Positions 1 through 8,966 of a stretch of DNA of 64,000 nucleotides are shown piece by piece. How positions within the stretch are numbered: the first letter of the stretch is position 1; each line of letters opens with the position of its first letter. The notes beneath the pieces are model-generated. The model saw only the letters and a program-made list of their open reading frames with translations, searched no databases and was not told the origin of the DNA. Source of the stretch: Io17-Chloro-G2 sp965226915 (GTDB lineage: Bacteria; Chloroflexota; Dehalococcoidia; Lucifugimonadales; UBA3495); the NCBI GenBank assembly GCA_965226915.1, contig CBDDEJ010000011.1:901009-965008 (forward strand), read 5' to 3'. Made by a program: the position numbers and the translations under genes.

Positions 1-89
1 ATTACCTGCAATGTAAGCGTCAATGAACGCCAAATGTTGAGGTGTTAGCTCTCCGTGCTGTCCCATAGGCTTATTTTAGCACAATCGGC

Positions 90-338
90 TTAACTGGTTC
101 GGAGTTCGAGCTTTTCCATGTCGTGGCGCTGCCGCAGATTCAGGAGTTCCTGTTGGTGGTTGGCGTGGACTTGCGCCCGCTCTATGCCCTGGGCGGCACG
201 GAGGCTGGCTAGAGCCTCCATCTTATCCGCTGCGGCCTGTTCCTTGGCTTTTTTTACTTCTGCTTTCGTTTCTTTGGTAGCGTTGATTTCGACCAGACTT
301 TCGAGCAGGTGTACGGCTGCGGCTGAGTCGATTCTGGC
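90..338 (-). pseudogene. Coiled-coil-like ORF remnant, no start codon
   Basis: The minus strand is open for about 82 codons and ends at a TAA at 90-92. The composition is rich in A, E, K and Q with heptad-like spacing (for example KAEVKKAKEQAAADKMEAL), so a charged helical tail is likely. No ATG lies in frame before the internal Met about 49 codons from the end, and a TGA precedes the open stretch. I read it as the 3' end of a gene cut at about 340. Family not recognised. Confidence 0.3.
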
Positions 339-374
339 TCAGAACTCTTTAGGACTCTAGAACTGTCGCGTGAC

Positions 375-1553
375 ATGATGACTCTCACGTTGGCAAAGGG
401 ATTCGCGAAGTTGGATGTCTTGCGGGATCAAGGGAAGATTCCCAACGCGACCATTCCGGTACTAGAGGAGAGACTCAGCGCATCCACTTGCATATGCGGC
501 GAGTCCCTTCAGGAGGAAGGACCGGGATCACTACGACGAAGATCCCATATCCAACATCTCATCGAGGAGAGTCGCAAAGCAGACGCTCTCCAAGGGATAA
601 TCACGGACCTCTACTTCGGTTCAGTTTCGCTGTTGCCAACCCAAACGACACAGCAGGCGACTTGGTGTGTCTTAAGCGCCGAAGTTACTACCCAACGCGA
701 CCAACTGGATCAATTGCGTGAGGACCTTGGTAAACAATCCAGGGCCATAGACTCCAAGGTCAAGCAAATCCCCAATAGCGATGTCCCAGGTCTGAGAGAC
801 GCTCGGCGACAATACCAGGAACAGCGCGACCGATACAATGCAACACGTTCCCGGCTCCAAGGAGATCTAAGTAACGTCGTGAGAGAGATTGAACAACTCT
901 CAAGAAGCCGCGATCAGATTCTTCGGCGACAAGACCGGGGTCAACGATTCATGGCGGACCTGGAGGTGGCCCAGGACATAGAAACTGTCCTTAGCAAAGC
1001 CTACGACCGCCTGACCACTGAGGAGTTGGACAATGTGAGTTCTCGAATGAATACGATCTTTCTGGAGATGATCGGCGCTGACCCGCAACAGGGAGCAATT
1101 ATTCGAGGAGCAATGATCACCCGAGACTTTGAAATCAAAGTCTATGGGCCTAGTGATCGAACTCTCAACCCGGATCGTGACTTGAATGGCGCCTCCCGGC
1201 GAGCACTGACTCTGGCCTTCATTCTTGCCCTTACCAAGGTGAGCGAAGTTCAGGCGCCAAATGTCATTGATACTCCCTTGGGTATGATGAGTGGGTATGT
1301 GAAACGTTCGGTATTGACAACCGCAATTCGGGAGAGCTCGCAGCTCATCCTGTTCCTCACTCGATCAGAGATCACCGATTGCGAGGAGATTCTCGATGCT
1401 GAGTCAGGGCTCGTGGTTACGTTGACGAATCCTGCCCATTACCCCGTCATGCTGGCCAATGATCCAGGAGTCACAGAACGCACCATCCTGAAATGCGAAT
1501 GTGATCATCGACAACATTGCGCTCAGTGTAGAAGGATAGCAGATGATGAATGA
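375..1553 (+). pseudogene. DndD/Rad50-like SMC ATPase, C-terminal part only
   Basis: The 392 residues match the second half of an SMC-type ATPase. A CxC zinc-hook-like motif (CICGES, about residue 39) is followed by a long coiled coil (residues 100-190). A degenerate signature motif (NGASRRALTLAF) and a Walker-B-like D-loop region (NVIDTPLG) follow. The Walker A half is absent, and the frame stays open upstream only to a stop at 324-326, so the gene is 5'-truncated. DndD, the ATPase of DNA phosphorothioation systems, and Rad50-like proteins share this layout, and the ViDTPLG form favours DndD. The next gene overlaps its end. An N-terminal piece of a similar ATPase lies at 48489-48595. Confidence 0.65.
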
Positions 1554-2058
1554 GGGACCGAGGAATTCCGCCTCCCTTATGGAGGACTATGGAGGACATT
1601 GGATGACACAGTACTACAATCCATTTGCTGGCATCTACCTTGTGTATCCGGTTGAGCAAGAACCAGAATACCATAGGTATTGTCAGACAGGCGGTCGTGA
1701 GCCAATTGACCAAAGCCCATTTGGACGTATGGTGGACTTATGGTTTGCGGGTTTGTCCGTTGCCACGCGTAAGGGATTGTCTCCGATTGATCTCTCAGGA
1801 AGGAAGACCTCCAACATGATTCAAGGAGCTACCTTTGATGGCAAAGATAGCTGGAGAGTTCAATTCTTGATGCTAGTCGCCATAGCCATGGAAGATGATG
1901 TGGCTGTTGTAGAGCGTCCGAATCGGATGATGGTAATTGCCAATGGATTGGCGGCTTCCGGTGTGCCGCATGTCGTTGAAATGCTCCAGAGCGGAGAACA
2001 ACCCCCGATCTGGAACTTAACAGATGCGCTAGAGACGATGTTGAAGTCAGACGGATAG
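1543..2058 (+). CDS. Hypothetical partner of the DndD-like ATPase
   Basis: This 171-residue protein overlaps the ATPase stop by 11 bases (ATG at 1543, TGA at 1551-1553), which suggests translational coupling. It is acidic, has no membrane segment and no catalytic motif I recognise. The central part (about residues 60-150, containing VDLWFAGLSVATRKGLSP) looks like a compact alpha-rich domain. Its position directly after a DndD-like gene resembles that of DndE, but I see no clear DndE motif. Function unknown; partner of the ATPase by context only. Confidence 0.6.
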   Translation: MMNEGPRNSASLMEDYGGHWMTQYYNPFAGIYLVYPVEQEPEYHRYCQTGGREPIDQSPFGRMVDLWFAGLSVATRKGLSPIDLSGRKTSNMIQGATFDGKDSWRVQFLMLVAIAMEDDVAVVERPNRMMVIANGLAASGVPHVVEMLQSGEQPPIWNLTDALETMLKSDG

Positions 2059-2211
2059 GTTCGCCAGTCTATTGGAGAGGTCCATCATCAGCAAATCTGT
2101 GATCGTCTCCTCGCCGAATCTCACCGGACCCAAGGCGCCACCGCTCTTGAATGAATCTCTGCGTAGACCAATCGCTGCCAGATATCCTTCGACTGATTCG
2201 CAAATAACGCG
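2050..2211 (-). pseudogene. Fragment with EETITDLL motif (DUF6615-like?)
   Basis: The minus strand is open for about 50 codons and reads naturally in one frame, including FGEETITDLLMMDL. This resembles the start of a small restriction-like family I associate with DUF6615. No start codon is visible, and the frame stops where the opposite-strand gene ends, so this is a truncated remnant at a junction. The family name is a memory-based guess. Confidence 0.3.
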
Positions 2212-2263
2212 CCAAGTTCACTGAAGGGCTGAATCGACATACCCACCTATCCTTCCGTAGGCT

Positions 2264-2490
2264 CTACTGTTTCGTCTCCTGCTGCCCCTCCCCCTTCTCC
2301 ATCCGGTAGTCGACGCGGGGCTCGTTGAGGATGTAGGTGGGGTTGTCGGCGTCGTCGCCCAGCTCGGTGCGCAGCCTCTTGGTGATGTCGCGCACCGGCG
2401 CGGCCGTCGGTCAGCACCCGGCCCGCGTTGACCGAAAGCTCGGCCACCGGTCGGTGAACGTCGCTGCGATCGGCCCGCAAGGCGAGTTCG
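2264..2490 (-). pseudogene. OmpR/KdpE-type response regulator remnant
   Basis: Two pieces of a winged-helix effector domain can be read. The C-terminal piece contains LRTELGDDADNPTYI and EPRVDYRM, the recognition helix and wing typical of OmpR-family regulators. In another frame just upstream is ELSVNAGRVLT, which normally precedes it by about 20 residues. The intervening residues and the receiver domain are missing, so the gene is deleted and frameshifted. Confidence 0.6.
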
Positions 2491-2565
2491 GTGGAGAGGG
2501 GCGCAGCGGACTTGGTTCTTCATCGGCCACGAGAGACAAGTGCTCAACCCGGGCGGATGGGCGAG

Positions 2566-2640
2566 ACTGTAATACGTCTGCTTGGCTTAGCGCGAAACCC
2601 GACCAATGGCTATCCGGCCAGATTTCCAGGACCCCTGCGG
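2566..2640 (+). repeat. Decayed half of the 171-bp CTAG miniature element
   Basis: This stretch matches, with several mismatches, the outer 70 bases of the miniature element found intact at 10582, 18694, 50110 and 53995 (AATACGTCTG, GCGCGAAACCCG, CCGGCCAGA). The other half is not visible. It looks like an old, degenerate copy. Confidence 0.6.
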
Positions 2641-2886
2641 CGGGCCGGAAACAACCCCCGGCGTCCGGGCGCAGCATGAACGAAGAGCTTCGCTGGCAGC
2701 CGATGGCGTCCAGGGACCTGGACCGGGAGCAACCACCGCACCTGCGGATCTCCGGTTTTGGGCCGGCGCCCCCCGGGACCGCAGGCCCAAAACCGCATGG
2801 CCCTGGGTGTAAAAGGCGGCGGGATGTTGGGCCAGTGGTACACCTTGTCTCCGCCCCCGCCTGTGGGGGCAATGCCAAAAACCCGT

Positions 2887-3320
2887 CTAACCCGGTCCGA
2901 AGGGCCACCAACGCCGTCCCCGGGGTGACTCCTCCGTCCCTCCAGGCGGCAGCGCCCTGGTCAGCCCCTCCAGCATCGCCTGACTCCTCCTGAGCTCCTC
3001 CAGCAGTTCCCGGTAGCGCCATTCAGCTTCGTCCAGGAGCTTCCCTCGATAGTCCGCCAGCTCCTGGAGCGCCCTGACCTGCTCCCTTGCCGCCGCCAAC
3101 TCGGCCTCCGGCGATGCTGGTCCATCGCCGGAGGCCGAGTTGGCCACCGGGTGCATCGCTGGATAGCCCAGGCGCCAGGACCCACACCTTGGCCCGGTCC
3201 CCCCGGCCCTCCCGCTCAATCTCCAACTCCCCCCGCCGTATCATCCGGTCGAGGGTCGAGGGTCGAGGGGGACACCCCCAGCCGCTGCGCTGCCTCCAGC
3301 TTGCTCAACCTCTGCTGCAT
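2887..3320 (-). pseudogene. Helix-turn-helix (MerR/excisionase-like) protein, frameshifted
   Basis: The start at 3320 opens a DNA-binding domain (MQQRLSKLEAAQRLGVSPST), continued in a second frame by MIRRGELEIEREG and in a third frame by a coiled coil (REQVRALQELADYRGK) ending in RRWWPFGPG. The first frame change falls in a 7-bp tandem repeat present three times (gggtcga, about 3247-3268); removing one unit restores the frame. The second change lies between about 3190 and 3140, near a 22-bp perfect inverted repeat. The reconstructed product, about 140 residues, is a small DNA-binding protein. Confidence 0.55.
3095..3144. repeat. Perfect 22-bp inverted repeat with 6-nt loop
   Basis: Bases 3095-3116 and 3123-3144 are perfect reverse complements around the loop 3117-3122. 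The structure lies inside the coding part of the helix-turn-helix pseudogene, not in an intergenic region, and has no T-run. Confidence 0.85.
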
Positions 3321-4096
3321 CAGTGGCCCCTCCCGATGATGAATCATGGTTGACCACAGCATAATCCAGCAACGGGGCAGGCGCAAAAGCGCCTGCCCCG
3401 CGGATCCCTGACCCCTGTCCCCGGTATCAAATAGGCTCAGGGAGACCCCCGCAGGCGGGCGGAAACGGGCCATTTCAAGGCCTTTAGGGGGTTGGCCCAT
3501 GGGGGGGGGTGTTTTTCAGCTACGAAGTATGTCCCTCTGATTCCGTGAGTCAAGATCGGGTGGTTCCTCGGAATTTTACAGTGGGGTCAGGTTCAAATGA
3601 GTGCAACAATTTTCCGACGGGGGATTGACCCCCCCTGGTTGTTACTGTAAATAGATACGATTTCAAGGGAAAGTATAGCCCTCTGATTCCGTAGCAGTTT
3701 TGGGCCCTGGCCGCGCCTTGACCCTGTCTCAAAAGCGGGGTTGGAGCCAGCCTCGCGTCGGGGGTTCGGCCCCCGGCGCCTTCCTGTATCGCTACCGCTT
3801 GACATCTTCTCCGTTGTTGATTGCGTCCATCATCGCGAGGTCTCCGGCGACCTTCCTGGCATTGTCCGTCATGCGGCCTCCATCAGCAGAACGGTGCTGG
3901 TCAGGGCGTAGACGAAGAGCGCAGCGGTGGGTGAAATCCGGCTGGAGGGGCTGGTGGCCAGGAATTCGATCAGGCAGGTAGGTGAAGAGGAGCAGCATTC
4001 CCACAGCGCCGGTCAGCAGGGTGGCGGCGTTCCGGGGCAGTTGCTCCAGGCTCGTCCCTCCCCGGCCGCGGGCTTCCGGGCAACACAGCGGTTGAG
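3321..4096. other. Region without an intact gene; repeats and a possible membrane-gene remnant
   Basis: A 20-base near-identical direct repeat (GTATnnCCCTCTGATTCCGT) occurs at about 3527 and 3672. A TTCG-loop hairpin lies at about 3755-3783. On the minus strand at 3880-4020 two frames give hydrophobic stretches (VGMLLLFTYL and ALTSTVLLMEAA) that could be one frameshifted membrane protein, followed by a 26-codon ORF. No confident gene was found. Confidence 0.35.
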
Positions 4097-4822
4097 GTGT
4101 CCGCAGAGTTCCAACTCAGCGATCCTGACCTGCTCCGGCTGGTTGACGAAGGTTTGAGCCAGTATGTGCTGTTAGTCACGGCATCGAGGACCCATTTCCG
4201 TGAACTCATCGGGTCAGGCAGCGTACACATCCAGAAAAGCTACCCTGCAGGAGCTCTGGCCGGGCGCGTTGAATTTGCACCGTTCCTAGTCTGCACAAAA
4301 GATCTCCACGGTTTTTGTGCGGAAGGATGGCACACGGACTACCATGGGAGAACCTTCGACATCGCAGCCGGTTCGGTGCTAGCCGAAGACGAACCCAAAA
4401 ACTACTGGGTCGACACCGCTGACGAGGCGCCGCTCGGCTCGATATTCGGACACAAGCCCATCTCATATGTACCTGACGGGTGCTGGGCGTACGAATTTGC
4501 CGAGGACCGTATCTGGATCGTGATGTCCAGTGCGGACTCCAGGCGTTTCATGGCGGCTAGAGAACGGGCCAATAATAAACCTGAAGGCCAGTACCTCATG
4601 AACGGAATATATCTACCTGCCCTAACCGCGGTGCTGAACGAGGTGGACGGGAACGTTGATGATTTCCAAGACTACAGGTGGTTCGCGTTCCTAGACCAGC
4701 GTCTTGAAGCAGTGGGGTGCAACCCGCTCGGCTCCGCTAATGAGAATCGCTTGTTGGACGCTCAAGCAGTCCTCGAGTCCCCTTTCCCTAAGATGCCCTT
4801 GATTGCCAGGGAGGTCGAGTGA
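4097..4822 (+). CDS. Gene A, hypothetical protein of the dcm-ATPase-DUF6339-vsr cluster
   Basis: A 241-residue protein starts at a GTG and overlaps gene B by 4 bases. No recognised motif. It is soluble and acidic, with several aromatic clusters (for example YHGRTFDIAAG, KNYWVDTADEAP). The frame is open upstream of the GTG to beyond 4022, so the true N-terminus may be missing. The last 44 codons recur at 10753-10884, where they follow a miniature element. Context (gene B, methyltransferase, GHKL ATPase, Vsr) suggests a defence or modification role; biochemical function unknown. Confidence 0.6.
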   Translation: MSAEFQLSDPDLLRLVDEGLSQYVLLVTASRTHFRELIGSGSVHIQKSYPAGALAGRVEFAPFLVCTKDLHGFCAEGWHTDYHGRTFDIAAGSVLAEDEPKNYWVDTADEAPLGSIFGHKPISYVPDGCWAYEFAEDRIWIVMSSADSRRFMAARERANNKPEGQYLMNGIYLPALTAVLNEVDGNVDDFQDYRWFAFLDQRLEAVGCNPLGSANENRLLDAQAVLESPFPKMPLIAREVE

Positions 4823-5476
4823 CGCAACTCCAGTATTTCACGGCCGAAGTGCTTGAAGAACTCCGGCGGACCATCGCTGAGCGGTTGGACTGGTACTATT
4901 CGCCCGACAGAGACCTTCCGGCCTTCGTCCCTCCGACCGGCGTCAGAAGTTCTCACCTAGCCGCACCGGTTCTAGCGGAGAGTCTCCGGGCGGACGCCGA
5001 GCAACCGCCCTCAACCGATGTCGACAACGCCCTTACAGTCTACGCCTCGTTGTCCAACTTGACAGTCCACCAAGCGTCAATAGAGCGAATGTGGGTCTAC
5101 CTGTGTCACAGTGATTGCCCCCAGTATGTGGCCGCACGTTGGTTGAACCGGCGTCCTGAGAAAGATGAAGACGCAATCAGAGAAGTTCGGAACCACTTCT
5201 TTGCGGCCGGCAACCGGGCATTCATCCGGGATAACGGAGTCTCACGGCTTTGGTGGCTGGGCAAAATTGCGCATGATGTCGACCAAGAGGACCCCAGGCA
5301 ATTTTTGACTATCCTTCTCCACCGACAAGACGTTCGATCCGCATTGATCGAGCGGCCTTCAGTGTCGATGAACGTGCCAGTGTTGAAGGGGATTTACCGC
5401 GTAATGCTGGAGCACTGGAGCAACGGCGGGGAGGTGTTCCAGCGGGAAAATTTTAGAAGTTGGATGGTAGCGTTGA
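4691..5476 (+). repeat. 786-bp segmental duplication, copy 1
   Basis: Bases 4691-5476 recur at 10753-11538 with no difference noticed by eye. The left boundary is exactly a CTAG tetranucleotide. In copy 2 that CTAG is the target-site flank of a miniature element. Confidence 0.85.
4819..5476 (+). pseudogene. Gene B (DUF6339-like), truncated first copy
   Basis: Identical over 219 codons to the intact gene at 10881-11630, then departs at 5477 into unrelated sequence, which keeps the frame open to 5610 with a foreign tail. The last 30 or so codons of the intact protein are lost. A perfect 22-bp palindrome (5482-5503) lies just past the breakpoint. It overlaps gene A by 4 bases, as expected for an operon. 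Confidence 0.7.
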
Positions 5477-5481
5477 TGGAT

Positions 5482-5503
5482 GGTGGGACCAATTGGTCCC
5501 ACC
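5482..5503. repeat. Perfect 22-bp palindrome
   Basis: The sequence GGTGGGACCAATTGGTCCCA plus CC is its own reverse complement. It begins 6 bases after the end of the duplicated segment, so it may mark a lost element end or an operator. Confidence 0.7.
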
Positions 5504-5572
5504 CCGGCCAGTTAGTCGCGGGCGAAGAACCGATTAACCCCCAGGATCACCAATTCCGTCCCCCGGGGACCG

Positions 5573-5773
5573 TCATTCATTCTCCCCGGCGGAATTCCCT
5601 CGTCTCCTGATCTTTTCACGTACTGTATTCGTGTAGTCGCGGCTCTTGCGCTGGACTAAATCCCTAGTTTCCCTTCCCACCTTCGGCGCAAACAACAAGC
5701 CCAATGCTGCCCCCGCCACCGCACCAGCTAATATCCCGCCGATCAGGGTTTTTCCTTTGTTATCGTTAGCCAT
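5573..5773 (-). CDS. YtxH-like small membrane protein
   Basis: A 66-residue protein starting at MANDNKGK. It has a glycine/alanine-rich transmembrane segment (ILAGAVAGAALGLLFAP) followed by a charged tail (KVGRETRDLVQRKSRDY), the standard layout of YtxH-domain proteins. The ATG at 5773 is preferred over the upstream Met at 5815 because a purine-rich site (AGAGAG) lies just before it. YtxH proteins are envelope proteins often linked to general stress; exact role unknown. Confidence 0.7.
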   Translation of the reverse strand: MANDNKGKTLIGGILAGAVAGAALGLLFAPKVGRETRDLVQRKSRDYTNTVREKIRRRGNSAGENE

Positions 5774-5815
5774 ATATCTCTCTGTACCTGTAACTTTCTC
5801 TACGGCCCGTTCCAA

Positions 5816-6249
5816 TCCCCGTGAGATGCCATGGAGACCGCTGTGCCCAAGCGCATACGGGACGGGTGTTCCTGACGACGCCGCCCGGCACGGGGAAATC
5901 CCTCAGAAATGCCCTACCTAACAAGGTACAGTATACCATAATATTTCTCAATATTTCTACAAGTTCCACTTCCTATAAGAAGCATTTTCCTAAAATCTTG
6001 TGCCATTGTGCCACCAAAAAGATAACCCCATAATAATAATATCGTATTCAATATATATATAATATGGATAGGGGCACCTCAATTTTTGTAGAATTTGACC
6101 CGGCGCAAAGGCTGGCACCAAGGCGGCACTGATGATTTTGGTCCGTGCCAGGAAGTGAATAAGAAAAGCCGCCGGGAGAGGAGGCCCGGCGGCTTTCTAA
6201 ACGCCTGTAGGCAAAACAGGCGAGGCGGCATAGAGTGACGGGAACCCCT
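5816..6249. other. AT-rich intergenic region
   Basis: No gene seen. Bases 5920-6070 are strongly AT-rich. A GC hairpin flanked by A and T runs lies at 6165-6197 and is listed separately. Confidence 0.4.
6165..6197. terminator. Rho-independent terminator, probably bidirectional
   Basis: An 11-bp GC-rich stem (AAGCCGCCGGG against CCCGGCGGCTT) with an 8-base loop, preceded by AAA and followed by TTTC. It could end transcription from either side. Confidence 0.65.
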
Positions 6250-6470
6250 CTATGCCGGTGTTTTCGGCCTTACCCTGCGGGTACGAGCGAGAGACTGACG
6301 AACCTGATGGTAGTGATGGATCGCCGAGCAATCGCTAGAGCAGGTAATGGTGCGGGGATAGGAGGCCAGTCGCTCAGAACTGATCAGCTCTTGGCAGCGG
6401 TCAATGATGCAGCGTTTCTCGGTTCCCCCGCACAAGTGGGCAGTAGGCACAACCTTTGAGTGGGAATTCG
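6250..6470 (-). pseudogene. Small Cys-rich zinc-ribbon-like remnant
   Basis: The minus strand encodes a Cys-rich stretch (CGGTEKRCIIDRC, then TCSSDCSAIHHYHQVRQ), resembling short zinc-finger proteins with paired Cys. One frame supplies CAYCPL just upstream, so a one-base shift near 6434 probably separates the two halves. Family not identified. Confidence 0.35.
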
Positions 6471-6968
6471 ATTTCCCCGTCACCACCAACCCCGCCTACG
6501 AGGCCAAGCCGGCACCTAAACGCAAGACCAGGACGTCTGCCAATCCAAAAGCAGTATCCTCTCGTGACCGTAAAACCCCGAAACCCGCGACGATCCAAAC
6601 CGCAAGCCGAAACCAGTCCGCTGAAAGGGCAGGGCCAGTCAGAACGACCGGCCCCATCGAGCCCAGGGAAACGCTGTACTTCAATTATCCGAAACCAGCC
6701 ACCGGGATTCAAGACCGGGTATCACTGCTCTGAAAACGGATAATGATGGCGTCCTGGGGACGTTATGGACAAATCAGGAACATTGTGGAGCGCCGGCTAC
6801 GACCCTCGTGAGGGGTGTCTCCAGTATTATTATACATAATACTGTAGCCGGCGATTACGAATTGCAGCTATTCAATATTAGTGAGATTCGCTCCTCATCA
6901 ATCCGTGGCATCTCCATGAGACGACTATAACCATAGGCAGAGAAAATTGCGAAACTCCCTGGCTGAGG

Positions 6969-8111
6969 TTGCTATCGTTGCTGGGGGACGAATACCGCCA
7001 AAATATCAGCGAAGTCCACTTACTCTCATTGGCCGATGAATCCTATCCACGCCATTTTTATTCCGCCTCTTCGGCAACTAAAGAGTTTCGCAATTTTCTC
7101 GTATCCTTATACAGATGCCTGTTCAGTGGAATGGGCGGGTTCGCATCCGGCCTTGCCAAGGCTGGCTTCGCTATCGAGTGTGCCAACGACAACGACGGAT
7201 TCGCCTGTGAGGCGTTCCACCATCGCTTTCCAGATGTGCCGCTAATCGAGAAGGACGCACGGGAACTGTTAGTTCATGAAGACGGCCTGTCGGAAGTTGA
7301 CATGCTGGCTGCCGGGTTTCCCTGCCAGAGCTTCTCGCAGGCAGGAAGTCGTACCGGATTCGAAGACCCTCGAGGAGAGCTCTTTTTCGAGATTCCCCGT
7401 CTTCTCGGAGAGTTTGAGACCGAGCAACACCCTCGCTTGGTTGTCCTGGAGAATGTACCCAACCTGCTTTACGGGGCTGAAGGAACTTGGTTCGACGAGA
7501 TTCGGCGGGCTCTGCGAAGAGCCGGATACTGGTTTAGAGTCGAATCGTGCTGGACAGTGAACGTAAAAGATGAGACGGATCTGCCGCAGGACCGCGAGCG
7601 GCTGTTCATGGTTGCAGCCTCGCGACACCACTTCTCGTACAATCCATTCCGTCCTCCTCCGTCCAACGGGCCAGGTAATAGGACCCCCTGCAGTATCCTA
7701 GACTTCATTGACCGAGACCGACCTGGAACTGCAGATGCTTATCTGTCCCCGGATAATCGCTATTACAAGATGATCAGCAGCAAGATGGCGACAGGGGAGT
7801 CCGAGGCAAATCTCTATCAATTGCGGCGTTCGTACGTCCGGGAAAAAAGGGGCGGATTGTGTCCCACACTCACTGCCAACATGGGCGGTGGGGGTCACAA
7901 TGTTCCTTTCGTCAAGGATGCGTGGGGGATTCGCAAGCTAAGTGTTGATGAGGTGGCGCGCCTCCAGGGATTCGACACTGGCGAATCACTGTTCCCCGAA
8001 ATTCCAGCCGCGGAACAGTACCGTCTGTTGGGAAATGCGGTGTGCGTGGACCTGGTCCACTTGATAGGAAACACGTGCATGGACATCTTGAATGGGGAGG
8101 ATGCGCGATGA
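6969..8111 (+). CDS. dcm: DNA (cytosine-5) methyltransferase
   Basis: All main C5-methyltransferase motifs are present in order: motif I LFSGMGG (residues 51-57), motif IV GFPCQSFSQ with catalytic Cys119, motif VI ENVP (161-164), motif VIII QDRERL (207-212), and the C-terminal GNAV of motif X. The enzyme methylates C5 of cytosine in duplex DNA. The start is uncertain: the annotated TTG adds about 45 residues before motif I, more than usual, and no clear in-frame start lies nearer. The stop overlaps the next ATG (ATGA at 8108). A Vsr nuclease 3.5 kb downstream is its usual partner. Confidence 0.9.
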   Translation: MLSLLGDEYRQNISEVHLLSLADESYPRHFYSASSATKEFRNFLVSLYRCLFSGMGGFASGLAKAGFAIECANDNDGFACEAFHHRFPDVPLIEKDARELLVHEDGLSEVDMLAAGFPCQSFSQAGSRTGFEDPRGELFFEIPRLLGEFETEQHPRLVVLENVPNLLYGAEGTWFDEIRRALRRAGYWFRVESCWTVNVKDETDLPQDRERLFMVAASRHHFSYNPFRPPPSNGPGNRTPCSILDFIDRDRPGTADAYLSPDNRYYKMISSKMATGESEANLYQLRRSYVREKRGGLCPTLTANMGGGGHNVPFVKDAWGIRKLSVDEVARLQGFDTGESLFPEIPAAEQYRLLGNAVCVDLVHLIGNTCMDILNGEDAR

Positions 8112-8966
8112 CCTCGGAAATTGGCTGGAGATTCCCGCCGACGAGTGGCGGTCAAGCTGACGGATTCAATGACCCAGGAATCGCCCATTTCAACGGATTG
8201 CCGCTGGCAAGTCTTGCGCGTGAGACAATCCAAAATTCTCTGGATGCCATGGGAACTTTGGGGGTGCCGGTCCACGTTGAGTTCGAGCTGATCACCCTGA
8301 GTCCTGAAGACATAGGGCGGGATGAATTGGCGGAGGCGATCAAGGCCTGCCAGCAGGAGGCCGGAGACGACGCCATGGCGAAACGCGGACTAGAAGCTGC
8401 GCAGAGCCTTATCAAGGAAAATGCGGTACCTTGCCTGCGCGTGTCCGACCGCAATACGACCGGACTGCGCGGAGATCAATGGCGTACGCTCGTGAAAATA
8501 AAAGGACTGAGCCTGAAGCCAGGCGTCGAGGGTGCGGGCGGGTCTCACGGCTTTGGGAAATACGCTCCCTTCGCGGTTTCAGACCTGCGCACCGTATTTT
8601 ATTGGACCTCCTACCGAGAGGACGGCAAAGAGGTGGAACACTTCCAGGGCAAGTCTGTGCTCATGTCCCACCAAAGCTACGACGGGGAAACGCAGGGAAC
8701 TGGGTTTTACGGTATCAATGAGCGTTGCCGGGAACTGGAAGGTCGGCAGGTTCCGGGGAAATTCCGAGTCCTTACGAGAGGAGGGAGTCCGGTTCAGGGA
8801 ACCTCCTTAACAATTGCAGGATTCCGGGCAGACCCGAACTGGCGTCGGAACATCGCCGCAAGCGTGGTTGGGAATTTCTTCCATGCCATTCATAGCGGCG
8901 CACTGACCGTGACCGTAGAGCCGGATACCGACAGCGAGCTGCTCGATATTGACCATGAGTCCCTAG
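8108..8966 (+). pseudogene. GHKL-type ATPase, truncated by IS701-like insertion
   Basis: The start overlaps the methyltransferase stop by 4 bases. The N-terminal half of a GHKL (Hsp90/MutL/histidine-kinase fold) ATPase is clear: an N-box-like ARETIQNSLDA (about residues 37-47) and a glycine-rich lid GSHGFGKYAPF. About 286 codons remain; the reading frame is cut at a CTAG (8963-8966) where the IS begins. The C-terminal part is absent from the whole window. Such ATPases are frequent next to Dcm/Vsr, for example the MutL-like component of MZA-type systems; that parallel is inference. Confidence 0.7.

Noticed and set aside
2411..3022. 203-codon minus-strand ORF
   Set aside because: It crosses the degenerate miniature element and a different frame of the HTH pseudogene; low-complexity Gly/Ala/Pro/Arg composition indicates a chance frame.
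3740..3790. Possible tRNA T-arm (GGGGGTTCGGCCCCC)
   Set aside because: No acceptor, D or anticodon arms can be paired around it. It is a simple TTCG hairpin.
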